From: Bradyrhizobium sp. AZCC 2176
Lineage (GTDB): Bacteria > Pseudomonadota > Alphaproteobacteria > Rhizobiales > Xanthobacteraceae
Reading direction: 5' to 3'
DNA: 64,000 nucleotides
Assembly (NCBI RefSeq): GCF_036924645.1
Contig: NZ_JAZHRX010000001.1
Coordinates: 3,747,501 to 3,811,500 of the forward strand
Under the pieces are notes generated by a model. That model had not been told where the DNA came from and did no database searches. It saw only the letters and a list, made by a program, of their open reading frames with translations. This document shows, piece after piece, positions 35,069 through 43,474 of the stretch. Positions within the stretch are counted from its first letter, which is position 1; each line of letters starts with the position of its first letter. The position numbers and the translations under genes were made by a program.

Positions 35069-35293
35069 ATGACTGCGACAACGGACGCACTGGTGCTTGA
35101 TCTCGTCGAATGGATCGGCCGCGAGCCACGGCTTTATTCCGAGGTGATCGAGACGTGGCGCACCTCATGCCCGCGCCTGACCATCTGGGAGGACGCGGTG
35201 GATCGCGGCTATGTCGCGCGGCAGCCGGGCGCGAAGGTTGCGATCACCGAAAGCGGCGCCAAATTCCTGCGCGAACACGGTCGCGGCGCCTGA
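35069..35293 (+). CDS. small conserved hypothetical protein (74 aa), winged-helix-like
   Basis: MTATTDALVLDLVEWIGREP starts a 74-residue protein; the helix-turn-helix-like pattern YSEVIETWRTSCPRLTIWEDAVDRGYV followed by a short beta wing (VAITESGAKFLREHG) resembles small wHTH proteins. It starts 27 bp after the exporter stop, suggesting one operon. Function unknown. Confidence 0.7.
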   Translation: MTATTDALVLDLVEWIGREPRLYSEVIETWRTSCPRLTIWEDAVDRGYVARQPGAKVAITESGAKFLREHGRGA

Positions 35294-35418
35294 GGTGCCA
35301 TCACATTCGCGCGCGTGGGGGCGGGCGCCGATTGACTTGCGCTGGCGATCCGCCCAAATTCATGCAGCCGCATCTTTCTTGCGAAAACAACAATTTTAGC
35401 GCACTGCAGGATCGCCCC

Positions 35419-36126
35419 ATGATCGACCTTCACTACTGGACCACGCCGAACGGCCACAAGATCACGATGTTCCTCGAGGAGACCGGGCTTCCCTACAAGG
35501 TCTTCCCGGTCAACATCGGCAAGGGCGAGCAGTTCAAGCCGGAGTTTCTGGCGATCGCGCCCAACAACCGTATTCCCGCGATGGTCGATCATGCGCCGAA
35601 GGGCGGCGGAAAGCCGATCTCGATCTTCGAGTCGGGTGCGATGCTGCTGTATCTCGCCGAGAAGACCGGAAAGTTTTTGCCGTCTGATCTCTACGGCCGC
35701 TATGATGCGATCCAGTGGACGTTCTGGCAGATGGGCGGGCTCGGGCCGATGGCCGGGCAGAACCATCACTTCAGAAATTACGCGGTAGAAAAAATCAAAT
35801 ACGCCATCGACCGCTATGTGAACGAGACCAACCGGCTCTACGGCGTGCTCAACAAGCGCCTCTCGAACCGCGAGTTCATCGCCGGCGACTATTCGATCGC
35901 CGACATGGCAAGCTATCCCTGGATCGTGCCCTACAAGAATCAGGACCAGAACATCGACGACTTCCCGCATCTGAAGCGCTGGCTCGAAACCATCCGCGCC
36001 CGGCCGGCGACGGAGCGTGCCTATGCCAAGGCCAAGGAGGTCAATCCGAATTTCGGTCAGCCCGTCAACCGCACCGAGGAGGAGCGCCGGATCCTGTTCG
36101 GCCAGACCGCGGCGGTGGTGCGCTAG
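35419..36126 (+). CDS. glutathione S-transferase, YfcG/nu-class-like
   Basis: Protein of 235 residues. The N-terminal thioredoxin-fold motif is TTPNGHKITMFLEETGLPY, with Thr/Asn-Gly in place of a catalytic Cys or Tyr, as in nu-class GSTs such as YfcG that act as disulfide-bond reductases. NNRIPAMVDH and FESGAMLLYLAEKTGKFLP complete the glutathione site, and an all-helical C-domain follows. I chose ATG 35419 because AGGA precedes it by 7 bases; an upstream in-frame ATG at 35361 gives a leader unlike the family. Confidence 0.88.
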   Translation: MIDLHYWTTPNGHKITMFLEETGLPYKVFPVNIGKGEQFKPEFLAIAPNNRIPAMVDHAPKGGGKPISIFESGAMLLYLAEKTGKFLPSDLYGRYDAIQWTFWQMGGLGPMAGQNHHFRNYAVEKIKYAIDRYVNETNRLYGVLNKRLSNREFIAGDYSIADMASYPWIVPYKNQDQNIDDFPHLKRWLETIRARPATERAYAKAKEVNPNFGQPVNRTEEERRILFGQTAAVVR

Positions 36127-36352
36127 CCGCGTCCGCTAACGGCAAACCCATCCGCGATGCGCGGGCTTGGCCCGCGTTATCCATCGCCCCGCCACCATGG
36201 GATTGAAGGATTCGCCCGTTCAATCCGGATATCTATCCCAAAGACGCATAGGCAATATCGGCGAATCGCAGCGAGAATTGCGGCCTGAACGTTCAACTTT
36301 TGCCGGCCCCCGGCGTTGTCAGACCGCAGGACTCACTGTTTCGGAGACGATA

Positions 36353-36631
36353 GTGGATACCACACTGAAGTTGAAGCCACGTCCAACCAACGTGGCGTTG
36401 ATCGCCTGGCAGTTCACCGGGCAGCCGCTGCACGAATGGCCGAGCTGGGTACAATCCGGTTGCTCGCTGCAACGAAGCGAGGACGGGCACCTCGAGCTTC
36501 GGCATGAAAGGCAAAGCGGGACACAGATCGTGTATCTCGGTGAATGGCTGGTGCGCGATCTCGATGGCGGCGTCTGCTTCTATACCGATGCCGAGTTGCG
36601 CAAAGAGTTCGACATCGCATCTGGAGCGTGA
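36353..36631 (+). CDS. hypothetical protein (92 aa), phage-like
   Basis: A GTG start behind TTCGGAGACGATA gives VDTTLKLKPRPTNVALIAWQ and continues to KEFDIASGA. The layout resembles small phage/prophage proteins that read (VVVEAIQFTGEN...WIIKG..GEFYPC..F...Y): here VALIAWQFTGQ, EWLVRDLDGGVCFYTDAELRKEF. The similarity is by eye only. No other phage gene is nearby. Confidence 0.5.
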   Translation: MDTTLKLKPRPTNVALIAWQFTGQPLHEWPSWVQSGCSLQRSEDGHLELRHERQSGTQIVYLGEWLVRDLDGGVCFYTDAELRKEFDIASGA

Positions 36632-36942
36632 CGACTTTCTTCGAATCGTCATCACGCTCTGTCTCTTTGATTCGAGCCTGATCTCCGCGCAAATGCGTTT
36701 CCGCATTTGTCGCGAGGGAAAACCGGTAGCCACTTTTCCGGATCATGCTGTGTCAGTGAAGCTGCTCACACAAATCGAAAAATAAACCGCTGGCACCGCA
36801 CTCCGATTGGTCACAATCTGCGGGTGGGTTTTGCTGACTGAACCCTTTTGAGGGGTATCGATCGGATTTTCCTGAACCTTATTGACCTGACATCGCGACA
36901 CGCCGGTACCCCTCTTCTCCCAACATCCGATTGGAGGAAGTG
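36632..36942. repeat. dispersed repeat (GCGTGATGA...TTTTCCGGATCATGCT family) in a gene-free stretch
   Basis: The 310-bp gap upstream of the peroxidase contains TCGAATCGTCATCACGCTCT and AAAACCGGTAGCCACTTTTC CGGATCATGCT, which I recognise as a degenerate member of a common Bradyrhizobium intergenic repeat. The last 170 bp are AT-richer and likely hold the peroxidase promoter. No gene seen. Confidence 0.5.
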
Positions 36943-38487
36943 ATGGCAACGCAAGTGAATGTCCAGCCTGGCCATGGCAAAGCCGGCCGCCAACCGACCC
37001 GGCAATTTCTGGATTCGCTTTCTGGGCACGACGATCCCGGAATGTTCGGGCGAATGTTTCCGAACCTCGAACCGCTCGCCGTCGACGACGCGCCGCTGAA
37101 GGAACTTGCCGATGCGATGAAGGACGCTGATCCGGGCGGTGCGACCGGCAACAACACCAAAATCCCCGCAGGATTCACTTATCTCGGACAGTTCGTCGAT
37201 CACGACATCACGCTCGATCTCACCTCGTTCGGCGACAAGGAAGCCGATCCGACCGCGGTCGAGAATTTCCGCACACCGGCGCTCGATCTCGACAGTGTCT
37301 ACGGTCTCGGGCCTGACGGCAGCCGGCAGCTTTACGCGCGCAATCCCGGCGATACCGACGGCAAGACGCCCGGTCCGAAACTCCTGATCGGCAAGACCAT
37401 CAGCGTTGACGATATAACCATCACGCCGCGTAACGATCTGCCGCGCAATCCGGAAGGCTTCGCGCTGATCGGCGATCATCGTAATGACGAAAACCTCGTC
37501 GTTGCGCAAACCCACCTGGCGATGCTGAAGTTTCACAACAAGGTCTGTGACCATCTCGCGGCGTCCGGGGTGCCGACGGGCGAGATATTTGCGCAGGCGC
37601 GCCAGATGGTGACCTGGCATTACCAGTGGATGGTGCTGCATGACTTCGTGGAGCGCATCACCGAGAAAGGGATCGTCGCCAGGATCCTCGATCAGGGCCG
37701 CCGCTTCTACCGCTTCAAGAAGACGCCCTACATGCCGGTCGAGTTCTCCGCGGCGGCGTACCGGTTCGGCCACAGCATGGTACGCGAGGTCTACAGCCAC
37801 AATCGCAAGTTCACGCCGGGCGGCGGCATTCCGGCCACGCTCGACCTGCTGTTCAAGTTCACCGGCCTGTCGGGCGGAATCATCGGCGACCTCGCGCCCG
37901 ATCCGGTGCAGCCGCCGCTGCCGATTCCGGTGCTTTCAAGCAACTGGATCATCGATTGGCGCCGCTACCATGAAGTGCTGGCGGCCAATCCGCCCAATGT
38001 GCGGCTCAATCCCTCGCGCAAGATCGATCCGTTCCTGATACCGCAACTGCACGATCTGCCGGGCGGCGGCGGCAGCCTGCCGTTCCGCAACCTGAAGCGC
38101 GGCGTTATGCTCGGCCTGCCGTCCGGACAGGACGTCGCCAAGGCGATGAAGATCAAGAATCCGCTCACGTCCGCCGAGATCGCCACGGGACCTGACGGCA
38201 TGGTGGCCCAGCAGCACGGCCTCCATGAGCACACGCCGCTCTGGTACTACATCCTGAAGGAGGCAGAGCAACGCGGCGGTGGCGAAAAGCTGGGACCGGT
38301 GGGCGCCACAATCGTGGCCGAAGTATTTGTCGGCCTCGTGCACGGCGACCATCAGTCCTTCCTGTGGCTGAAGGGCAAGAACTGGAAGCCGACACTGCCC
38401 TCGAAGACGCCTGGCGATTTCACCATGGCCGATCTGCTGAGATTTGTCGGCGACATCAGCCCGATCGACGGCATCTCGACGGTCTAG
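36943..38487 (+). CDS. animal-type haem peroxidase
   Basis: Protein of 514 residues from the animal haem peroxidase superfamily, including bacterial peroxidases. The distal His is H87 in LGQFVDHDIT, with the Ca-binding loop following; the likely proximal haem-ligand His is H277 in YRFGHSMVREVYS. QTHLAMLKFHNKVCDHL and LHEHTPLWYYILKEAEQ also match the family. No signal peptide is visible. Bacterial members of this family are sparse, and roles in haloperoxidation or defence against microbes have been proposed. I chose ATG 36943 (GGAGGA upstream). It converges with the DsrE-like secreted gene. Confidence 0.85.
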   Translation: MATQVNVQPGHGKAGRQPTRQFLDSLSGHDDPGMFGRMFPNLEPLAVDDAPLKELADAMKDADPGGATGNNTKIPAGFTYLGQFVDHDITLDLTSFGDKEADPTAVENFRTPALDLDSVYGLGPDGSRQLYARNPGDTDGKTPGPKLLIGKTISVDDITITPRNDLPRNPEGFALIGDHRNDENLVVAQTHLAMLKFHNKVCDHLAASGVPTGEIFAQARQMVTWHYQWMVLHDFVERITEKGIVARILDQGRRFYRFKKTPYMPVEFSAAAYRFGHSMVREVYSHNRKFTPGGGIPATLDLLFKFTGLSGGIIGDLAPDPVQPPLPIPVLSSNWIIDWRRYHEVLAANPPNVRLNPSRKIDPFLIPQLHDLPGGGGSLPFRNLKRGVMLGLPSGQDVAKAMKIKNPLTSAEIATGPDGMVAQQHGLHEHTPLWYYILKEAEQRGGGEKLGPVGATIVAEVFVGLVHGDHQSFLWLKGKNWKPTLPSKTPGDFTMADLLRFVGDISPIDGISTV

Positions 38488-38597
38488 GCCGTTTCGCCGC
38501 CTTCGCGTGTCTGTGATGATCCTGCGATTGCGCGGCGGAAAAGCTGCGCAACCGCAGGCGTCAGGCGAAAGCTGTCGGCTTCGCACGGGCAGCGCCA

Positions 38598-39134
38598 TCA
38601 CGGCTTTACATACGCCCAGCCCTGCTCCTGCAACTCCATCACACGCACGACTCCGGATTTCACGATCTTTGCCTCTGACATCAGCGGAATTTCCTTGCTT
38701 TCCGCCCTGCTCATATTGTCGCGCGTATTGGCGCAGGCCTGGAACGAGATCGATGGGTTGCTCTCCGAGATCGTCTTGATCCTCGCCTTGACCGGCGAAG
38801 TGTCGTCACGCAGCATATGCAGGCCCGGGCCGAAAGTGACGATGTCGATTGCCACGCTCTCACCGCGATCCTTGTAATACTGCACAACATTCGTTGCATT
38901 GTTGAGCGCGAGATTCATCATCGCGGGCTCGTTCGAATTCACCTGCAGGATCAGGCGGTGCGGCTTCTTGTCGGCAACGGCCGCGATACGTTTCAACCCT
39001 TGCGCAGGTGCGGCCGCTTGCTTCTTCACCAGCGTCGCTTGATTCTTTTCCTGCGCCGGCGCTGATGGCGGAGCCATAACGAGCAGCGCTATGACGCCGG
39101 CCATCACTCTGACAACATTTTCAATCCTTCTCAT
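38598..39134 (-). CDS. secreted DsrE/DsrF-like protein
   Basis: Exported protein of 178 residues: basic start MRRIENVVRVMAGVIALLVM (signal peptide), a Gln/Lys/Ala-rich linker, then a DsrE-like alpha/beta domain (HRLILQVNSNEPAMMNLALN NATNVVQYY..., AIDIVTFGPGLHMLRDDTS, FQACANTRDNMSR). DsrE-family proteins handle persulfide sulfur on a Cys, and one Cys (QACANT) is in the expected region. Last gene of a four-gene minus-strand cluster; the peroxidase converges on it. I chose ATG 39134. Confidence 0.72.
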   Translation of the reverse strand: MRRIENVVRVMAGVIALLVMAPPSAPAQEKNQATLVKKQAAAPAQGLKRIAAVADKKPHRLILQVNSNEPAMMNLALNNATNVVQYYKDRGESVAIDIVTFGPGLHMLRDDTSPVKARIKTISESNPSISFQACANTRDNMSRAESKEIPLMSEAKIVKSGVVRVMELQEQGWAYVKP

Positions 39135-39163
39135 GACGCATCTCCCGTGGTTGTTCGATGACC

Positions 39164-39784
39164 TCAGTTGCGTGGACCGGCTACCGTGTGTGGCCATCTG
39201 CACACCGTGGCGAGACGCTCTCGCGCGACTTTCAGTCCGCCGAGCGAGAAATGTCCTTCCTGGGCCGCGCCGCCTCGCCTCACGACACGAATGGCAAGCT
39301 CTCCTTGCTCGGGAAGGGACTGCAGCAAGCGTACGACGTCGCCGGTAAACGCTACGCCGGTCCCGGACAACGGCGGGGCTCCCGCAAGCTGCACGGGCCG
39401 ATTGTCATCGATGCGGTAAGAAATGGCATAGTCCTTCCCATTGCGGGAGAAGGCCGGTCCCGAGACGATCAGTTCAGTGCCGGCGCGGCAGCGAATCGAG
39501 AGTTGCATCGGATAATCATTTGAGCCGCCCTGAGAAGGCGTGGTGGCGGTGATAATCGGCGTATAGTCCACGGGCGACGTGGTCTCGCTGATAATCCAAT
39601 TGTCGGTCCCGGGAACCGGCCGGGCCGGCGCAACATTACGTAGCAGACTGTCCAAACATTCCAGCCTCTCTTCGCGCTCCAACTGCGAGCAAGCGCGAAG
39701 ATCCGCCAGCGGGTCAGTCGGGCCTTGCGCGAGTGCGATCCCGCTGACGACTTCGAACGCGACGGCGAGAGCGAGCGCTTTCAT
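39164..39784 (-). CDS. secreted hypothetical protein (206 aa)
   Basis: MKALALAVAFEVVSGIALAQ is a clear signal peptide. The mature domain contains a conserved DPLADLRACSQLEREERLEC, a Cys-containing helix like DUF-type envelope proteins, then a beta domain (MQLSIRCRAGTELIVSGPAF, YRIDDNRPVQL) of about 100 residues. The start overlaps the TAXI gene stop by 4 bases (ATGA), so translation is coupled. The LxxCSxLxxxxxRLxCxD helix pattern resembles type VI secretion-associated or cell-envelope proteins (TssA-like VasI family); that resemblance is by eye. Confidence 0.65.
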   Translation of the reverse strand: MKALALAVAFEVVSGIALAQGPTDPLADLRACSQLEREERLECLDSLLRNVAPARPVPGTDNWIISETTSPVDYTPIITATTPSQGGSNDYPMQLSIRCRAGTELIVSGPAFSRNGKDYAISYRIDDNRPVQLAGAPPLSGTGVAFTGDVVRLLQSLPEQGELAIRVVRRGGAAQEGHFSLGGLKVARERLATVCRWPHTVAGPRN

Positions 39785-40809
39785 CGCGACACCTGTGCCG
39801 CGCGCGCCTGACGATCCAGCCACTCCTGCGCCGCCCCAAACCGGGCGAGGCTGGGGACTGTCGCGGCGAGATTGATCGACTTCCATTTCGGGTCGAAGCC
39901 CGGCCCCTGCAGCTTGTCGATGCGGGAAAACAGGGCATCAACGAAGCGGGCGACGCGCTGATAGCGGTTTGTCCCTGGCGGCCAATTGAAGGCGACCAGA
40001 ACGGTCGGCACCGCAATCGTCGGAATACGTTCGCCCTGCTTGATCAGACCGGGGTATTCGCCCGCCTCCAACATCGCGGGAAGATAGTAATCCTCGAATT
40101 TGCTTTCGTATTTGACGGGGAGGAACTTGAAGCCGGGATCCCAGCGCCCGCGCACGAAGGCGTCAACCGGCTTCGACGTGATGAAAACGACGGCCGCCAT
40201 CTCGCCTTTGCGCATCTGCTCCAGCGCGACCTGATGGGGAATGAAAGTGTTTTCGGAATTGATGCCGAGACGGCTGAAGATCAGCGGTCCTGAATAGGCG
40301 GCAGCCGTTCCCTGGGTGTTGAAATTCACTTTCTTGCCGGCGAGATCCTGCAGACTCTGGATTTCCGGCCGAACAAAGATATGCAGCTCCGAGGGAAAGA
40401 GATTAAGCAGATACGTGATGCGGCGCTGGATCTCCGGTACCTGTATCTTGTACTCTTCGAGCGCGTCGGAATTGATGATCGCCGTATCGACCCCGCGTAA
40501 ATAGAGCAGCGAGTTCAGGTTCTCGGTGGCGCCGCGGGTGACGATTGGCAGGACATGCAAATTCGGCCCGTCGTCGACGACGCGGGCCATTTCTGCCGCG
40601 AGGCGAAGGGGCGCGCCCTCAAGCAAGCCGCCTGCGAGGCCGACCGTCCACGCGTTCATCCTCTCCTTTTCAGAGGTCTGCGTTGGGGCGCGTTGGGCCT
40701 TGCGGGCGCTCTGTGTTTGTGCATCCAAAGCGGCAGGCTGAAGCACCAGAATGATCGGCGTCAACGCGGCGAGCGCGAGCCAAATGCTCGATCTGGAAAT
40801 CATGTTCAT
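39781..40809 (-). CDS. TAXI-family TRAP transporter substrate-binding protein
   Basis: Periplasmic binding protein of 342 residues in the TAXI/NMT1-like family. Signal peptide SSIWLALAALTPIILVLQPA; the mature part has WTVGLAGGLLEGAPLRLAAEMARVVDD, VTRGATENLNSLLYLRGVDTAIINSD and the hinge LQDLAGKKVNFNTQGTAAAYSG. The PVDAFVRGR segment and the C-terminal helix follow. No DctM-like membrane protein is nearby, so it may work as an orphan sensor/binding protein with the flanking coiled-coil and secreted proteins. Confidence 0.8.
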   Translation of the reverse strand: MNMISRSSIWLALAALTPIILVLQPAALDAQTQSARKAQRAPTQTSEKERMNAWTVGLAGGLLEGAPLRLAAEMARVVDDGPNLHVLPIVTRGATENLNSLLYLRGVDTAIINSDALEEYKIQVPEIQRRITYLLNLFPSELHIFVRPEIQSLQDLAGKKVNFNTQGTAAAYSGPLIFSRLGINSENTFIPHQVALEQMRKGEMAAVVFITSKPVDAFVRGRWDPGFKFLPVKYESKFEDYYLPAMLEAGEYPGLIKQGERIPTIAVPTVLVAFNWPPGTNRYQRVARFVDALFSRIDKLQGPGFDPKWKSINLAATVPSLARFGAAQEWLDRQARAAQVSR

Positions 40810-40898
40810 CTCAATATCCTCTTCGTATCAAGTTCGGCCTTCCAGCCGCCGCTATCGTCCCGCGTGGCTTTTTGTCCGAGTATCAAAACGTCATTCCC

Positions 40899-43061
40899 TC
40901 ACTGATCCAGCCGCTCCAATCGATCCTTCGCATCCTGAATTCCGCCGGCATGAGCCTTCGCATAGAACTCGCGCGCCTTCATCGCATCGCCGCGCGTACC
41001 ATATGTTCCCCATGTGGAAAGAATGGCGGGATCATACGTCTCTGCGAGCGAGAAGCTCGCCCGTGCACTACCCGTTTCGGCAGCACGCTCGAGCACTATC
41101 CGCGCCGCCCCGATATTTCCCTGACCGAGCAGCGTGCGGGCGCGCGCGATTAACCTCGTCGCCTCCGGGCTCCCCTGCGCGTCTACGACCGGCGGCTGCT
41201 CCGTCGGGGCCACCTCAATCACGTGGGCCGCCCTGGAAAGGCTGCTGTTCGGCGCGGGTTCAGGGGAAGCACGCACAGCCGTCGTGCGCCGCGCGGATTC
41301 GATTTCTCGTGCCATCGCCTCGGTTCGGTCGCGCTCTTGCTGCAGAGATTGTCGCAGGTCTGTCATGGCGCGTTCCGTCGCCTGCTTGAGCTGACCCATT
41401 TCTTCGCCGGCCTTGCGCAGTTGCGCTGTTTGCATCTCGTTTTCACGCTTCGCCATGACGAGTTCGCCCGTCAGCGCGGCACTGCGGGCGCGTTCCTCAT
41501 CGAGCGCTTGACGATGTTTTGCGGCGCTCGCTGTCAGCTCCTGTCGCGCAGCTTCGGCTTCCTGCACGAGCGCAGCTGTCTTCTGCTGTTTCTGTTTGAC
41601 GGATCGTGCGTTGTCCGCGGCTGCCGCCTGCTTGAGCTGCCCCATTTCCTCGCTGGCCTTGCGCAGTTGCGCTGTTTGCATCTCGTTTTCGCGCTTCGCT
41701 GTGGCGAGTTCGTCCGTCAGCGCGGCGTTGCGCGTGCGTTCCTCATCGAGCGCTTGACGATGTTTTGCCGCGCTCGCGGTCAGATCCTGTCGCGCAGCCG
41801 CAGCCTCCTGCGCGAGCGCAACCGTCTTCTGCCGTTCCTGTTCTAACGATTGTGCGCTGTCCGCGGCTGCCGCCTGCTTGAGCTGCCCGATTTCCTCACC
41901 CGCCTTGCGCAGTTGCGCCGCCTGCGTCTTGATCTCGCGCTGGGCTGCCGCAAGCTCGCTCCACAGTCCGGCGCGCCGTGCGCGTTCCTCGTCGAGCGTT
42001 TGACGATGTTTCGCCATGCTGGCGATGAGTTCCTGTCGCGCCGCCGCGGCCTCGCGTGCGATGGCAGCCGTCTTCTGCCGTTCCCGTTCGAGCGATTCTG
42101 CGGCCTCTGCGACCGCCGCCTGCTTGAGCTGCTCCGCTTCTTCGCTCGCCTTGCGCAATTGCGCCGCTTGCATCTCGTTTTCGCGCTGGGCTGTGGCGAG
42201 TTCGCTCTTCAGCGCGACACTGCGCGTGCGTTCTTCGTCGAGCGCTTCACGGAGTGTCGCCGCGAGTGTGGTCAGCTCCTGTCGCGCCGCCGCGGCTTCC
42301 GTCAGGGCTTCAGCCTTCTGCTCCTGCGATCGTGCGCTGTCCGCTGCTTCGTCTCTCGCCACGCGCAATTGTTGAGCCTGCACCTCGTTTTCGCGTCGCG
42401 CGGTGGCGAGTTCGCTCTTCAGCGCGTCGCTGCGTGCACGTTCTACGTCGAGCGCTTGACGGCTTTCCGCCGTGCTAGTGGTCGACACTTGTCGCGCAGC
42501 GGCGGTCTCCTGAGCCAGCGCCACCGTTTTCCGCCACTCCTGTTCGAGCGATTCTGCGCGGTTCGCAGCCGCAGTCTGCAGCTGCACATCAGGTCCCTCG
42601 ATGGCTCGCGGAGTGCCGTGCGCCCCTGGGTCCTCCTTGACCCACACAGCCTTCGTCCCCGCCACCACTTCCGCTTGACCAGGCACGTCTTGCTGCCGAA
42701 GCGCCAATGAATAGGTCGTCCGCGGGTCCTCACTGAGCAACGGGGTCTCTTGCCCGAAGCCGAAATAAAGGCGTGTGAGCACCGCCGCGATGAGCGTGAT
42801 CCAGCAGGCCGTGATCAGCCGCGGGGCGCGCGGCGATGACGGCCAGGGCTGGGAGGAGGTGTGCGTTTCATCGTGCTCCGGGTATTTGTCGCCCGGCATT
42901 GGACGCCAATGCGTCGGCGTGATCTTGCTTGGCTCACCATTTTCAGTGATCCACTGACCTACCTGAGCCGACCAGTGAGCAACGTCATAGGTCCCCGTCG
43001 GATCATGCTCCAGGATGACGGCTTTTCCATCTCTCGGTGCGGTCTCGATCGCATGGCGCAT
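40899..43061 (-). CDS. membrane-anchored coiled-coil repeat protein with C-terminal Sel1/TPR-like domain
   Basis: Protein of 720 residues from ATG 43061. Layout: an N-terminal domain (IETAPRDGKAVILEHDPTGT...PTHWRPMPGD, residues 4-58), one TM span (about 81-102), a long Ala/Glu/Gln/Arg-rich coiled coil (about 150-600) built from roughly five tandem copies of an 82-residue unit (core LRKAxEEMGQLKQAAAA, RQALDEERxRxAAL), and a C-terminal Sel1-like domain (ARTLLGQGNIGAARIVLERA, YAKAHAGGIQDA). An alternative TTG start at 43175 (LPRSNTLGF) has the better ribosome site (AAGGAG) and adds 38 residues. First gene of the cluster with the TAXI, secreted and DsrE-like genes. Confidence 0.72.
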   Translation of the reverse strand: MRHAIETAPRDGKAVILEHDPTGTYDVAHWSAQVGQWITENGEPSKITPTHWRPMPGDKYPEHDETHTSSQPWPSSPRAPRLITACWITLIAAVLTRLYFGFGQETPLLSEDPRTTYSLALRQQDVPGQAEVVAGTKAVWVKEDPGAHGTPRAIEGPDVQLQTAAANRAESLEQEWRKTVALAQETAAARQVSTTSTAESRQALDVERARSDALKSELATARRENEVQAQQLRVARDEAADSARSQEQKAEALTEAAAARQELTTLAATLREALDEERTRSVALKSELATAQRENEMQAAQLRKASEEAEQLKQAAVAEAAESLERERQKTAAIAREAAAARQELIASMAKHRQTLDEERARRAGLWSELAAAQREIKTQAAQLRKAGEEIGQLKQAAAADSAQSLEQERQKTVALAQEAAAARQDLTASAAKHRQALDEERTRNAALTDELATAKRENEMQTAQLRKASEEMGQLKQAAAADNARSVKQKQQKTAALVQEAEAARQELTASAAKHRQALDEERARSAALTGELVMAKRENEMQTAQLRKAGEEMGQLKQATERAMTDLRQSLQQERDRTEAMAREIESARRTTAVRASPEPAPNSSLSRAAHVIEVAPTEQPPVVDAQGSPEATRLIARARTLLGQGNIGAARIVLERAAETGSARASFSLAETYDPAILSTWGTYGTRGDAMKAREFYAKAHAGGIQDAKDRLERLDQ
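41380..42560. repeat. 246-bp tandem repeats inside the coiled-coil gene
   Basis: Near-identical blocks such as GCGCAGTTGCGCTGTTTGCA recur 246 bp apart (for example at 41414 and 41660), encoding the 82-residue unit on the minus strand. About five units are recognisable; the two units nearest the C-terminus are the most alike, the N-terminal ones more divergent. Confidence 0.7.
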
Positions 43062-43474
43062 TGCAATGAACGCCTCTTCTAACGGTATAGTCTTCCGAGG
43101 TACTATCGGGTCGTCGTCTGAATTGGCGATCTTCTGAATTTCGCTAATAAACCCAAGCGTATTCGACCTCGGCAAGGATACAACTCTCCTTCGGGGGTAC
43201 AGCCAAAGAGCTGACCTACTCCTTTGGATACAGCCCAAAGGATGCCTGAAGACCGTTGAGGCGTGTGGATCACCAGTACTGAGCGAACGGTCGTGAGATG
43301 CCTCAACCTCTACGACGTAGAATGCTGCCTGCCCCACGAGCAACGTCGTTTGACAGCGAAGCGTGAATGGATTGCGTTCGCCTTTGCGTCCTCGTTACGG
43401 GGAAAAGTCTTTGCCTGCACTTCCTGCAATGACAGCGCTTGCGTGGATGCCGCTGCTCGCGCAAGATGTCGTCC
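43062..43474. other. intergenic region between divergent genes (possible 5' extension of the coiled-coil gene)
   Basis: Less GC-rich than its surroundings. The first 114 bp may be coding if TTG 43175 is used. The rest should hold the promoters for the coiled-coil gene and the GST. I see a degenerate GGATTGCGTTCGCC...CTGCAATGAC repeat near 43370-43435 and no other gene. Confidence 0.5.

Noticed and set aside
41223..42710. Plus-strand ORFs opposite the coiled-coil gene, with repeated Leu/Arg/Cys-rich pieces
   Set aside because: The repetition is the complement of the coiled-coil repeats; the minus-strand frame has the plausible protein.
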